From Tritrichomonas musculus (lineage: Eukaryota > Parabasalia > Tritrichomonadida > Tritrichomonadidae), in assembly GCA_039105265.1 (NCBI GenBank), contig JAPFFF010000258.1, forward strand, positions 1-28,697: a stretch of 28,697 nt of DNA. Reading direction: 5' to 3'. The notes under the pieces are model-generated. The model saw only the letters and a list, made by a program, of their open reading frames with translations, was not told the origin of the DNA and did no database searches. Below, in pieces: positions 1-8,915 of this stretch (positions are counted from its first letter, which is position 1; each line of letters opens with the position of its first letter). A program made the position numbers and the translations under genes.

Positions 1-2
1 AT

Positions 3-266
3 AAAAGTACTCATTTTACAAGCATTAATTCTGAAATTTCAAAGTCCAAAAGGATTTTATGCGGGATTTTATCTTTAGGTACTTCTGAATTAGTTTTCAA
101 TTTTCCTGTTCCTGATTATTATAACATTGAGAAAGTATATAGGGAAAGCAAAAGAGAAATAGTCACATATCAAGATGGTAGGGAAATCTATGGAGACTGG
201 ATTACAATAAAAGAATACACCGAAAATTCCAAAAAGAGTGTATGGGAACCATTTATATTAGGTTAA
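3..266 (+). CDS. C-terminal end of an unidentified protein (cut by window edge)
   Basis: An open frame runs from the left edge to a TAA at 264-266, giving about 87 residues with no start inside the window. The composition looks coding, with motifs such as GTSELVFNFPVPDYY and DGREIYGDWITIKEY and a tail ending in WEPFILG. I do not recognise the family. There is no clear transmembrane segment or repeat. The stop is followed by A, giving TAAA, the tetranucleotide known as the polyadenylation signal in Trichomonas vaginalis. It could be the real 3' end of an intact gene or a relic; the sequence to the left would decide. Confidence 0.45.
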   Translation, partial: KSTHFTSINSEISKSKRILCGILSLGTSELVFNFPVPDYYNIEKVYRESKREIVTYQDGREIYGDWITIKEYTENSKKSVWEPFILG

Positions 267-570
267 AACAATTATGTTTTCAATTATTTTCTATTTCATT
301 TTGGAATTTTTTTTTAAAATTATAAGCTGAAAGTAAAAACTCAGACACCTAATTGAATATGACTTGAATACTTTATATTATGTTCATGAATTTCACAAAT
401 ACAAAGAATGGAAAATTTTAATAGCAAAAGTTAATTATAATTTTTAAAATGTTTATAAGGTTCCATTGATATCAACTTTTTTTTCAACTAAAAACTCATA
501 TTAATAGTATTTTAGAAAAAAGAAATAGGATTTTAATTAATTACAGTGATTGTTATTTTGGAAATTGGAA
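267..570. other. AT-rich intergenic spacer
   Basis: Very AT-rich sequence with runs of A and T. I see no convincing reading frame, RNA gene or ordered repeat in it. Confidence 0.5.
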
Positions 571-720
571 ATGAAGATTATTCAAGATCTACTTAAATAT
601 GTGGATGACGACGCAGATGATCAAAATAAATTCAACGAAATTCTTGAATTTAATAAAACAAGAAAATCATGTAGCTCGCCGTGCCAACCATCTGAGTGCA
701 GCTACCTCCTCCCAAAATAA
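571..720 (+). pseudogene. Small relic resembling the N-terminal region of a trichomonad ankyrin (DUF3447-type) protein
   Basis: ATG at 571 opens a 49-codon frame that stops with TAA at 718-720. The peptide starts MKIIQDLLKYVDDDADDQ and continues with NKFNEILEF. This resembles, by eye, the helical N-terminal segment of trichomonad DUF3447/ankyrin proteins; compare the HLQDFISNLDES region of the ankyrin gene at 19349-21085. The frame then changes character into a Cys/Ser/Pro-rich tail encoded by an unusually GC-rich patch (about 670-712), and no ankyrin repeats follow. I infer a broken fragment of that family rather than a functional small protein. The assignment rests on weak similarity and could be wrong. 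Confidence 0.3.
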
Positions 721-1323
721 ATATTAATATTTAATTCAGATAATAATTAAGATATGGATAATTTGATCAATTGGTATAATTTCCCATAATATTTTCAAAT
801 TATTTAAAATATTATATTACTAATATTAATAATTTATATTTAAATGTAATAGGCTAGTACAAATTAAAATATTAAATAATATATAAAATTGATTTTGTAT
901 ATTTACAAATTATATTTTCAATTAAAAATCGGTTATTTAAAACCCTAGCAAAAATCATAAAAATCAAAGAAGTATAATGGTGTATGGACATAAACCCAAA
1001 TGTAACTTCTAATTGCAAGATTGTTTGTCAATAATTATAATTTTTATATAATTTAATTTGGCACCAAGAGCAATAAAAGGGACAGTCGAATTAGATTATT
1101 AGCGAAATTCACTGAGATTATTATTATTATTATAATCTTATGAAAATGTCTGCATACTGAATTGATCCTTGATCAATTAATAGAAAATCAAAAATTTTAT
1201 GTTTAAATTGAAAAGAAATAATAAGAGATTTTTAAAATTGAAATAAATTTTTTTTTGTCTAATAAATTGAGAGAAAAAATAATGGTCTGACATTTGATTG
1301 CTGGTAGTTGCTAAAAATACAAA
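721..1323. other. AT-rich intergenic spacer upstream of BspA-like gene
   Basis: About 600 bases of A/T-rich sequence with no convincing coding frame. No clear trichomonad initiator element lies just before the ATG at 1324. Confidence 0.5.
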
Positions 1324-3060
1324 ATGGAAGGAAAAAGCATTCAAAAACCGAAATTAGTACAAATACCAATTTGTAAATATAAAAAAGACATAGAGGCAGG
1401 ATCAGCGAAAGAAAAGAAGAATGATATTCTTGATCTTTTTTCAAATTCTAATAATCTTTGTTCTGAAGAAGAATTTAAAGAAATTAAATATAAACTACAT
1501 AATGCATGCAGTGAAGGCGACCTTGACTTAATTAAAATTTATCTTAGTGAAACCATTGAAAATGAATCAAAAGATTTTACATTCAAAATTGACCGAAAAA
1601 ATCAAACGGCATCCCTATTCAAAGTTAATTGTGATATTGAGGAAGTTATTGTTCCACGAACAGTTAAATATGAATCGACAGATTACTTAATCACAAGCAT
1701 CAGCGGAACAAGTGAAAATGTCAGCATCATCAAATTTGTAAAAGATTCAAAAGTCAAAACAATTTACAGATTTGCGTTTCCATATGATTCAAACATTGAA
1801 GAAATTTATTTTCCAGACAGCTTGAAAGAATTGAAAGAAGGATGGTGTTATAATGCAAACAAATTAAAAAAAATTAAAATTTCGCAATCGAATGATCGAT
1901 TCATAATGAAAGAAGATAAATATTTGCTTGGCAAAAGTGATCAAAACAAAGATGAATTTGATGTTCTTCTATTCGCATGTCGTGACATTGAAGAAATAAA
2001 TATTCCATCAAACATCAAAATCATCTCTGCAGGCGCATTTTGCAATTGTGAACATCTGACAAAAGTTGAAATCCCAACAAATTCAAATTTACAAACAATC
2101 GATGTACGCGCATTTTCATTTTCAAACATTGAAGAAATTTATTTTCCAGACAGCTTGAAAGAATTGAAAGAAGGATGGTGTTATAATACAGACAAATTAA
2201 AAAAAATTAAAATTTCGCAATCGAATGATCGATTCATAATGAAGGAAGATAAATATTTGCTTGGCAAAAGTGATCAAAACAAAGATGAATTTGATGTTCT
2301 TCTATTCGCATGTCGTGACATTGAAGAAATAAATATTCCATCAAACATCAAAATCATCTCATCATATGCATTTTATAATTGTGAACATCTGACAAAAGTT
2401 GAAATTCCAACAAATTCCAATTTACAAACAATTGAATACTGCGCATTTTCAAAATCAAATATCAATGAAATTTTTATTCCATCAGAAGTTTCCAGAATAT
2501 GTGAAAGTGCATTTTATGATTGCAAAAATCTGACAAAAATTGAAATTCCGCAAGATTCCAATTTACAAACAATTGAATCATTATTATTTTCATGTTCAAA
2601 TATCAAAGATATTTTTATTCCACCAAAAGTTTCTAAAGTATGTGAAAATGCATTTTATGATTGCAAAAATCTGACAAAAATTGAAATTCCGCAAGATTCC
2701 AATTTACAAACAATCGAAAAATATGCATTTTCATGTTCAAATATCAAAGATATTTTTATTCCACCAAAAGTTTCTAAAGTATGTGAAAATGCATTTTATG
2801 ATTGCAAAAATCTGACAAAAATTGAAATTCCGCAAGATTCCAATTTACAAACAATCGAAAAATATGCATTTTCATCTTCAAATATCAAAGATATTTTTAT
2901 TCCACCAAAAGTTTCTAAAGTATGTGAAAGTGCATTTTATGATTGCTATAATCTTCTAATAATTGAAATTTCAAAAGAATCACAATTGAATTTATTACAA
3001 ATTCCGAGCTTTTTAAGGTGTAAAAAACTCATAATTATGATCCCACCAAAAATATTATAG
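1324..3060 (+). CDS. BspA-like leucine-rich-repeat protein
   Basis: Encodes 578 residues. Residues 1-80 are non-LRR and contain an ankyrin-like helix pair (NACSEGDLDLIKIYLS, about 60-75). From about residue 110 the chain is a BspA/TpLRR-type (LRR_5) solenoid with recurring IPxxV/IxxI.xxAFxxCxxLxxIEIP units. Two copies of a non-canonical island, with EGWC at 172-175 and again at 283-286, interrupt it. BspA-like proteins are a very large trichomonad family, generally discussed as surface or adhesion proteins. This member shows no signal peptide and no C-terminal membrane segment, so surface location is not supported here. Repeats are nearly identical at DNA level: 239 bp repeated at an offset of 333, and a 141-bp unit in tandem from 2455. 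Ends with TAG. Confidence 0.9.
   Translation: MEGKSIQKPKLVQIPICKYKKDIEAGSAKEKKNDILDLFSNSNNLCSEEEFKEIKYKLHNACSEGDLDLIKIYLSETIENESKDFTFKIDRKNQTASLFKVNCDIEEVIVPRTVKYESTDYLITSISGTSENVSIIKFVKDSKVKTIYRFAFPYDSNIEEIYFPDSLKELKEGWCYNANKLKKIKISQSNDRFIMKEDKYLLGKSDQNKDEFDVLLFACRDIEEINIPSNIKIISAGAFCNCEHLTKVEIPTNSNLQTIDVRAFSFSNIEEIYFPDSLKELKEGWCYNTDKLKKIKISQSNDRFIMKEDKYLLGKSDQNKDEFDVLLFACRDIEEINIPSNIKIISSYAFYNCEHLTKVEIPTNSNLQTIEYCAFSKSNINEIFIPSEVSRICESAFYDCKNLTKIEIPQDSNLQTIESLLFSCSNIKDIFIPPKVSKVCENAFYDCKNLTKIEIPQDSNLQTIEKYAFSCSNIKDIFIPPKVSKVCENAFYDCKNLTKIEIPQDSNLQTIEKYAFSSSNIKDIFIPPKVSKVCESAFYDCYNLLIIEISKESQLNLLQIPSFLRCKKLIIMIPPKIL
1789..2360 (+). repeat. Near-identical 239-bp intragenic duplication (1789-2027 and 2122-2360)
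   Basis: The two segments are offset by 333 bp (111 codons) and I count only three base differences between them. They encode the EGWC island and the LRR that follows. The sequence after each copy is also related but more diverged. Confidence 0.9.
2455..3018 (+). repeat. 141-bp tandem repeats coding for pairs of LRRs
   Basis: Units begin at 2455, 2596, 2737 and 2878, each 141 bp (47 codons, two LRRs). The unit at 2737 repeats the one at 2596 almost base for base, while the first and last units are more diverged. This fits recent expansion or homogenisation of the LRR array. Confidence 0.9.
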
Positions 3061-3355
3061 ATGCGTTTCACACTCAAATCTGTTTTTGTCGATATTTACC
3101 ATTTGGCGAAGAGTTGTATGTTTGTCCCTGTCATTAGAACCAACAATTCCTAAATTTTGATTTTTGAACGTTTTATTGAGGTCATATTGCATTAAATATG
3201 CAAATTTGTAATTTATATCATCAATTCTATAACCATTGATTCAAAGTATATCATGATTACCCACGAATTCTGGCTCTGAACATATGTCAGTTGATAAACA
3301 AATGACTAATTTTTTAGCAATACTTGGGTATGCATCATGATTAATGATATTTATA
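3061..3355 (-). pseudogene. Relic of an unidentified coding sequence
   Basis: Read on the minus strand, the segment gives a protein-like frame containing YPSIAKKLVICLSTDICSEP, then one in-frame stop, then INGYRIDDINYKFAYLMQYD and NLGIVGSNDRDKHTTLRQMV. The balanced composition, unlike the surrounding AT-rich spacer, suggests decayed coding sequence. I do not recognise the family and see no start codon. Confidence 0.35.
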
Positions 3356-3398
3356 AAAAAAATCTGAGATATTAAAAAAAAAAAACAAATCCAAAAAA

Positions 3399-3471
3399 TG
3401 GTCCCACAGGGACTCGAACCCTAGACCTTTGCGTTATCAGCACAACGCTCTACCGACTGAGCTATGAGACC
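3399..3471 (-). tRNA. tRNA-Ile (anticodon GAT)
   Basis: A full 73-nt cloverleaf can be folded on the minus strand: acceptor GGTCTCA with TGGGACC (one G-T pair), D stem GCTC/GAGC, anticodon stem TTGTG/CGCAA around loop CTGATAA, and T stem TAGGG/CCCTG with TTCGAGT as the loop. The anticodon is GAT, reading Ile codons ATC and ATT. The discriminator base is A and no CCA is encoded. The internal promoter A box (TAGCTCAGTCGG) and B box (GGTTCGAGTCC) match RNA polymerase III consensus. Six T residues follow immediately on the minus strand (3393-3398), a standard Pol III terminator. There is no intron. Confidence 0.95.
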
Positions 3472-3756
3472 TTACTGATTATAATATATTTTATTCATTG
3501 GATAACATTGCTTTTAGAGCTTAATAAAGATTGATGTTTTTTTTAGTGTCAACATAAGTAATGCGTCAAAACTCTGAAAAGAATAACGAATATACAACAT
3601 TAATTAATCACTTATTATTCTTTAGTCATAGGATATATTATATAAAGAATATTGAATAAAATTAGAAAGATTCAAAAAAAAAAATATTTTTTTTATATAA
3701 ACTTTTTTCATAAGTTTCTTAAAAATTTCATTATACACTCTTTAGTAAATAATAAA

Positions 3757-5952
3757 TTATTCTGTTTTTCTTTCCATCAATTTAATGTAATTTTCAAATA
3801 ATTGTTTATCAAAAGAAGATTCAGATTCTGCTAATAGCAAGTATTGGGTTTCAAAAAAGTCGCAAATCTCTGAAATTTCAGGTCTTTCATTAAAGTTAAG
3901 CTGCGTGCATGCATAAGTCAATTCTTTAATATCTTCTGGTATTAATTTATCATATGGAAATGTAGGAAGTTCTCCTCTCGTAATCGTATTTAACATCGTG
4001 CAAAATGTTTTTATTTTGTCAAATGGCTTCTTTTCTGACCAAATTTCGAAAAGAAGAAGTCCATAAGAATAAATGTCTAATGGTTTTGTTCCATTATATT
4101 TTTCAAAATTATCAAAGAATTCAGGGGCCATGATTTAAGCTGTTTGATTAACCGTCATGTTCAAATTCAAATCACCTTTGGTAACGATTTTGAGGTCTGC
4201 AAGATAAGGACGGAGTTCTTCATCTAGGAGAACGTTTGTTGACTTGATGTTCTGATGGACAATGTCGTGTGAATGAAGGTATTCAATTGCACATGCAATT
4301 CCATATGATATTATTAATTTGTGAGTGAAGTCATATTGTTGATTAGATCCGCTTTGTATCAAATCTTCAAGAGAATTATTTGCCATTAACTTGAAATACA
4401 AACTTCCTCTGTTTTTATGATCCGAGTATCCAATAAATGGAATTATAGCTGGATGATGAACTGCAGCAAGTCTTTTAACCAAAGAATCGAATTTTATTCT
4501 TGTCTTTTTTTTTAATTTTGATGATGTTGTTTTTATCACTGTTTTGAGATTAGTTGATTTCTGGATGGCATATTTAATTTCAAATTCTTTCTCCTCTTCA
4601 AAATCATCGCTTTCATCATCTGATTGTATAACTTCGTAATCCCATGGATTAACTTTATAATTTTCAATATCATTTGGATCTTTACTTTTTTTTTCTGCTT
4701 TATCAGCTTTAGTTTCTCCGGTTATTTGAACTTTATCTATGCATTCAAGCACCTTTTCTTTGCTCAGAGCATTGTTAGTATTGCTCTCATTTTTGCTATT
4801 ATTATCTGTTTCATCTATTTCAACAATTTTAACCCTGGAAATTGATGAAGTTTGTCCTTTTTGGTTTTTGAAATCGTCAAAATGCAGAGATCGATTAAGT
4901 TCGAATGACGATTGATAATTGTCAACGAAATCAGCATAATCATAGAACTGCTGCTGATCAACTGTATCTGTTAAAAAGCCCGCATCGTTTTTTAAAGTGT
5001 CAACAATATATTCCATTGATGGCCTATATTCTGGCTTTTGATCCCAACACATTTCAAGAAGCTCACAAAACTTCTTTGGAATGTTTTGTGTCAATTTTGG
5101 TCTGGAACCTTTTACGGCGACTTCATAGCTTAAAGTTGTAAAGTTTAAATTTGAAAATGGTTGATCTCCTGACAAGATTTCATATGTGATGAGAGCAAAT
5201 GCATAAACGTCACATTTTGGAGAATATTCCATCTTCATTAATATTTCTGGAGACATATAAATTGGAGTTCCTTTGATATTGCTTTGCGATTGGATGTTCA
5301 TACTCTCTGAAGTTGATACAGTTGTTTTTGATAGGCCAAAATCAGCAATTTTTGGAAATAAAAATTCATCTAATAATATGTTGTCTGGCTTCATGTCTCT
5401 GTGAATTATATGGTTGGCATGCAAGTAACATAATCCTGAAGCTACACCGTAGATAATTATCATTTTTTTAGTATCGTCCCAGAATTTTGGTGAAAGCCCT
5501 TTTCGTTCGAGCTCTAAAAGGTTGGTTAATGTTCCATTTTGTAGATATTCCATTATTATAGTTGGATAAGACATGTTTTCAAAGTTGATTGGACTAAATC
5601 CAATGAATTCAATGATAGCAGGATGATTTAAAGAAGATACTAATTTAATTTCTCGATATATGAAAAACGATTGTTCATCATCGATTGTGGACTCGCTAAT
5701 TTTGATTGGGTTATAAATCAATCTATATGTTCGACCATTACAACATTCATCTATTATATACTCATCAATATTAAACGTTTCATCAATGAACATTTTTATT
5801 TTTGTCTCTTCTTTCAATTTCTTCATTTGTTGACTCAATGTCTTATCATCTCGTTTCAACAGAACACTCAATGGTTGAAAATACATTAATTCGATTCGTT
5901 CGTATTCTTTTGGTATTGGTATGTAATCGATTGGGTCAGTTAGTCGTTTCAT
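3757..5952 (-). pseudogene. Tandem TKL kinase gene (kinase plus pseudokinase) split by one in-frame TAA
   Basis: ATG at 5952 opens 605 codons to TAA at 4135-4137. The same frame continues two codons later as a 124-residue segment beginning MAPEFFDN and ending at 3757. Domain 1 (about 65-325) has HRDMKPDN (HRD 184-186), DFG 204-206 and SPE 234-236, so its catalytic loop looks intact, but no clear glycine-rich loop is visible. A low-complexity acidic linker (about 370-460) follows. Domain 2 (about 457 on) carries HQN (566-568) for HRD and DLK (586-588) for DFG, so it is a predicted pseudokinase; the stop falls in its activation segment just before MAPE. The gene may be a recent pseudogene, may make a shortened protein, or the stop may be a sequencing error. 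The first stop is TAAA, the trichomonad poly(A) signal. Confidence 0.8.
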
Positions 5953-7226
5953 TTATGATATTAATAAATTATATTTCATTCATTGTTATTGGTGGTGCGT
6001 TATCATTTATGATAGCAACACATGAAATCATCACCAACAGCTCTGATGTCGAGGTTATACGTTAAATATACGCGCCACGAGACGTAAATCATGACATTGC
6101 TAATTGATTGTCATTTTGTCATTTTCGTTATTAAAATAGACCAAAAGTGTAAGTTTCATGTGTGTAGTATGGTGTGCAACACCCACTACCATATCTAACT
6201 TCTACCATAAGGAGTCAATAAATGAGTTAAATAGGAAAGAGGAAAGTCAAAAAGGTGAACTTTCTGATGTTTCATCCTTTGAAGTTAAATTGGTATTGTT
6301 CAATGAAAATCGCCAATAATTGAGCTAAATTGTATATATTAGAAACAAAATATTTGCATATTTATTCAAAAGATCGATTGAGTGTGAGAAGTGGGATAAT
6401 AGAGAAAATGTTCGTATTGCAAAAATATTATATCTAAGGTTAAATAAAGATAAATTATAGGCAAAAAAGCATGAATCTGGCTATTATGATATTTTTTGCA
6501 GTTTGTGTTAAAAATTTCCCTTATATTTGAATGTAAATACTTTTTCACGATCTATTTTGGATTTGTATCTTATTGTTTTTGCTTAAGTTTAAAGATATTT
6601 TAAAATATCCCAAAAAAATAATGATTCGATAACGGGGAAACTTTGATTGCGCTTCCCAAAGAGAAGCATTCTTTTTGTTAGCATATTATTAGATATATAA
6701 GCTGATTTTTTTGTTCTTTTGTCATCTTACATATGTGCATGATAAATGGTCTAAAAAAATCAATTCAACGCCTATGCATTAAATATAAAATTTTGCAATA
6801 AAATTAAGCAATTCTTTTGTAAAAGACATATTCTTGAACTTTTAAAGTATCACCTATTACCATGAATGAGAGTTTAATTATTTAGCTCACTTGAAATAGC
6901 ATATTATTATAGCTAATGTAAAAAATAAAAAATATATTTTATAAACTCAATACCTCAAAAACTTTAACAAGCTTATCTCATAAGAAACAAACTCCACTAT
7001 ATACTTTTTCAAAGTGTCTTCAAATAGAATTCGCAAAAGTTCTTAACAGTCTTTTTAAAAACGACAAAGATCAACAGAATCTTTTACGAAAATAATAACA
7101 GAAAAAATATTCTAAAAATGAATTAAAAATAGGCTTGTTTTTTATTGCTATCAATAATTGACATTAAAAAATTTAAAACCATTTTATTTCAGAAAAAGTT
7201 GTTACATTAAAATTTTTAATAGAAAA
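5953..7226. other. Spacer between divergently oriented kinase and BspA-like genes
   Basis: About 1.27 kb of AT-rich sequence with no convincing gene. It should hold the promoters of the minus-strand kinase gene and the plus-strand LRR gene. TCATA directly before the kinase ATG loosely fits the trichomonad initiator TCA+1Y(T/A). The only marked structure is a small hairpin at 6164-6189. Confidence 0.45.
6164..6189. repeat. Small inverted repeat / hairpin
   Basis: GTAGT and ACTAC enclose GGTGT and ACACC around a GCA loop, with a small internal bulge. It is G/C-richer than its surroundings. The function is unknown. Confidence 0.4.
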
Positions 7227-8480
7227 ATGTATATTACAAAAAACGATCTGTTATATGGATTAGAGCAGAATGAAAAGACAGCTGGCGTTTATTTCTCAAA
7301 AGAAGCGAATGGTGATATATTTATACCACAATTTATTGAACATGATTCGGAAATATATATCATCACCAGCATCAAAGTAAAGTCATTTTATTCTAATCTA
7401 AACATTCGTTCTGTCACTTTTTCAGACAAATCACAAGTTTATTCAATAGGGAATCAAGCTTTTGCATACTCATCTCTGGAAAAAATCATAATTCCACGTC
7501 ATGTCAAAATCATCGATCAATCTGCCTTTTATTCTTGCTCATGTTTAACGACTATTATATTTTCAAAAGATTCAGAGCTTGATTTAATTCGTAGTGGAAC
7601 TTTTTCATATTCATCTATAGAAACTATTAAGATTCCAAGGCATGTGAAAAGAATTGAATCGAATGCATTTTATTTTTGTGAAAAACTCAAAAATGTCAAT
7701 TTTTTTGAAAATTCTGAGCTTTATTCAATTGCCAAAGATGCTTTTTTTGGTTCATCAATTGAAAGTATCGAGATTCCATCAAGTGTTGAGATACTTGAAG
7801 AAGGCTGGTGTAATGAAATATTCAATTTGAATCATGTCTTCATTTCACCTGAAAATCAGTTGTTTCTTAATCTTGATAACAAAATCGTAATTGGCAAAGG
7901 AATCAAAAATAATGAAGTATATGATCAGATTGTATTTGCACGTCGCGATATCAAAGAAGTTGTCGTTCCATCATTCATCAAATACATTAATTCGTTTGCT
8001 TTTTTCGCTTGTGAAAAATTGAAAACTCTGAAATTTCCAAAAAAGTCAGAACTTTATTTAATTGGGAAATATGCTTTTTCTTGTTCATCAATAGAACGAA
8101 TTAGAATTCCTAAATGTACTAAAATAATTGATGAATTTGCTTTTTCGACTTGTAATAATTTGAAAAAAATTGAATTTCCAAATCATTCAAAACTCGGGAA
8201 AATTGGTAATGAAGCATTTTCTTATTCATCATTACCAAACATTATTATTCCTTCACACGTTAAAAGCATCGGAAATAATGCTTTTATTTACTGTGAAAAT
8301 CTCAAATCAATTGAATTTTTAAATGATAAAGTAAAGATTTTTCTGGATTTTGAAGGATGCCTTAATATAATTTTGTTGTCTTATCCAAATGCACATTCCA
8401 TATATATAGGAATAAGTGATCTTTCTAGCAAGATGTCACTGTTTACTTGCCCAAGAATCAAAATTCATGTGAAAATATAA
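7227..8480 (+). CDS. BspA-like leucine-rich-repeat protein
   Basis: Encodes 417 residues. The frame is open upstream to about 7158, but 7227 is the first ATG and is taken as the start. The chain is a BspA/TpLRR-type solenoid with units such as SLEKIIIPRHVKIIDQSAFY, and a C-terminal segment (LNIILLSYPNAHSIYIG) that departs from the repeat. It shares with the gene at 1324-3060 an inserted island of about 65 residues with EEGWC, a later GK, and FARRDIKEVVVPSFIK. Its repeats are well diverged in DNA, unlike the first gene. No signal peptide or membrane anchor is visible. The stop reads TAAA. The function is not shown; the family is usually linked to interaction or adhesion. Confidence 0.88.
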   Translation: MYITKNDLLYGLEQNEKTAGVYFSKEANGDIFIPQFIEHDSEIYIITSIKVKSFYSNLNIRSVTFSDKSQVYSIGNQAFAYSSLEKIIIPRHVKIIDQSAFYSCSCLTTIIFSKDSELDLIRSGTFSYSSIETIKIPRHVKRIESNAFYFCEKLKNVNFFENSELYSIAKDAFFGSSIESIEIPSSVEILEEGWCNEIFNLNHVFISPENQLFLNLDNKIVIGKGIKNNEVYDQIVFARRDIKEVVVPSFIKYINSFAFFACEKLKTLKFPKKSELYLIGKYAFSCSSIERIRIPKCTKIIDEFAFSTCNNLKKIEFPNHSKLGKIGNEAFSYSSLPNIIIPSHVKSIGNNAFIYCENLKSIEFLNDKVKIFLDFEGCLNIILLSYPNAHSIYIGISDLSSKMSLFTCPRIKIHVKI

Positions 8481-8915
8481 ATCATATTTATAAACTTTGT
8501 AATTATATAAATCGCTATATAAAACTTACAAATTTTACAGACAATTCTTTTTATTATTATTAGATTATTATGTATATATTTTTTTCAAATTTTTGTTGAT
8601 CTTCAGCAAAAATATCTTGATGATCAATTAGATCATCAAGAATCAAAGATATGAATGTTTTTTTTTTTTTGCTCTAAGAAAAAGTTTACATTTCAAGCCC
8701 AAATTAATGAAACAATTCTTTCTGTAAATACTCTTCATTATTAGAATTATTAATTCCACATTCAGTTATATCAAAATAAAATTATTGTTATTATTATTTC
8801 ATTCAACCATTGTTTTGTAACTGAAGGGAGTGATCCAAGTTGAATGCTGCTCATAAATTAATAAATATATCTAATTTAATTTTTCAAAAATTTGTTTATT
8901 AAACAAAAATTCTAT
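8481..8915. other. Convergent intergenic region with hairpin
   Basis: Lies between the 3' ends of the BspA-like gene (+) and the HECT gene (-). Apart from the hairpin at 8615-8641 and a T-run near 8660, I see only AT-rich sequence. Confidence 0.5.
8615..8641. terminator. Perfect 11-bp hairpin between convergent genes
   Basis: TCTTGATGATC and GATCATCAAGA flank a 5-base loop (AATTA). A long T-run follows about 20 bases further on. Its position between two converging 3' ends suggests a possible 3'-end or termination role, but eukaryotic mRNA ends are not normally made this way, so the role is inference. Confidence 0.35.

Noticed and set aside
6366-6548. Minus-strand 60-codon frame in the divergent spacer
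   Set aside because: Composition follows the AT-rich background and nothing resembles a known domain.
7185-7195. Possible 3' splice site (TTTATTTCAG) before the second BspA-like gene
   Set aside because: No matching trichomonad-type intron start or branch motif was seen upstream, and introns are rare in this group.
7158-7226. Upstream extension of the second BspA-like gene from a TTG at 7158
   Set aside because: TTG is not a credible start in this lineage; the first in-frame ATG is at 7227 and the added residues are not LRR-like.
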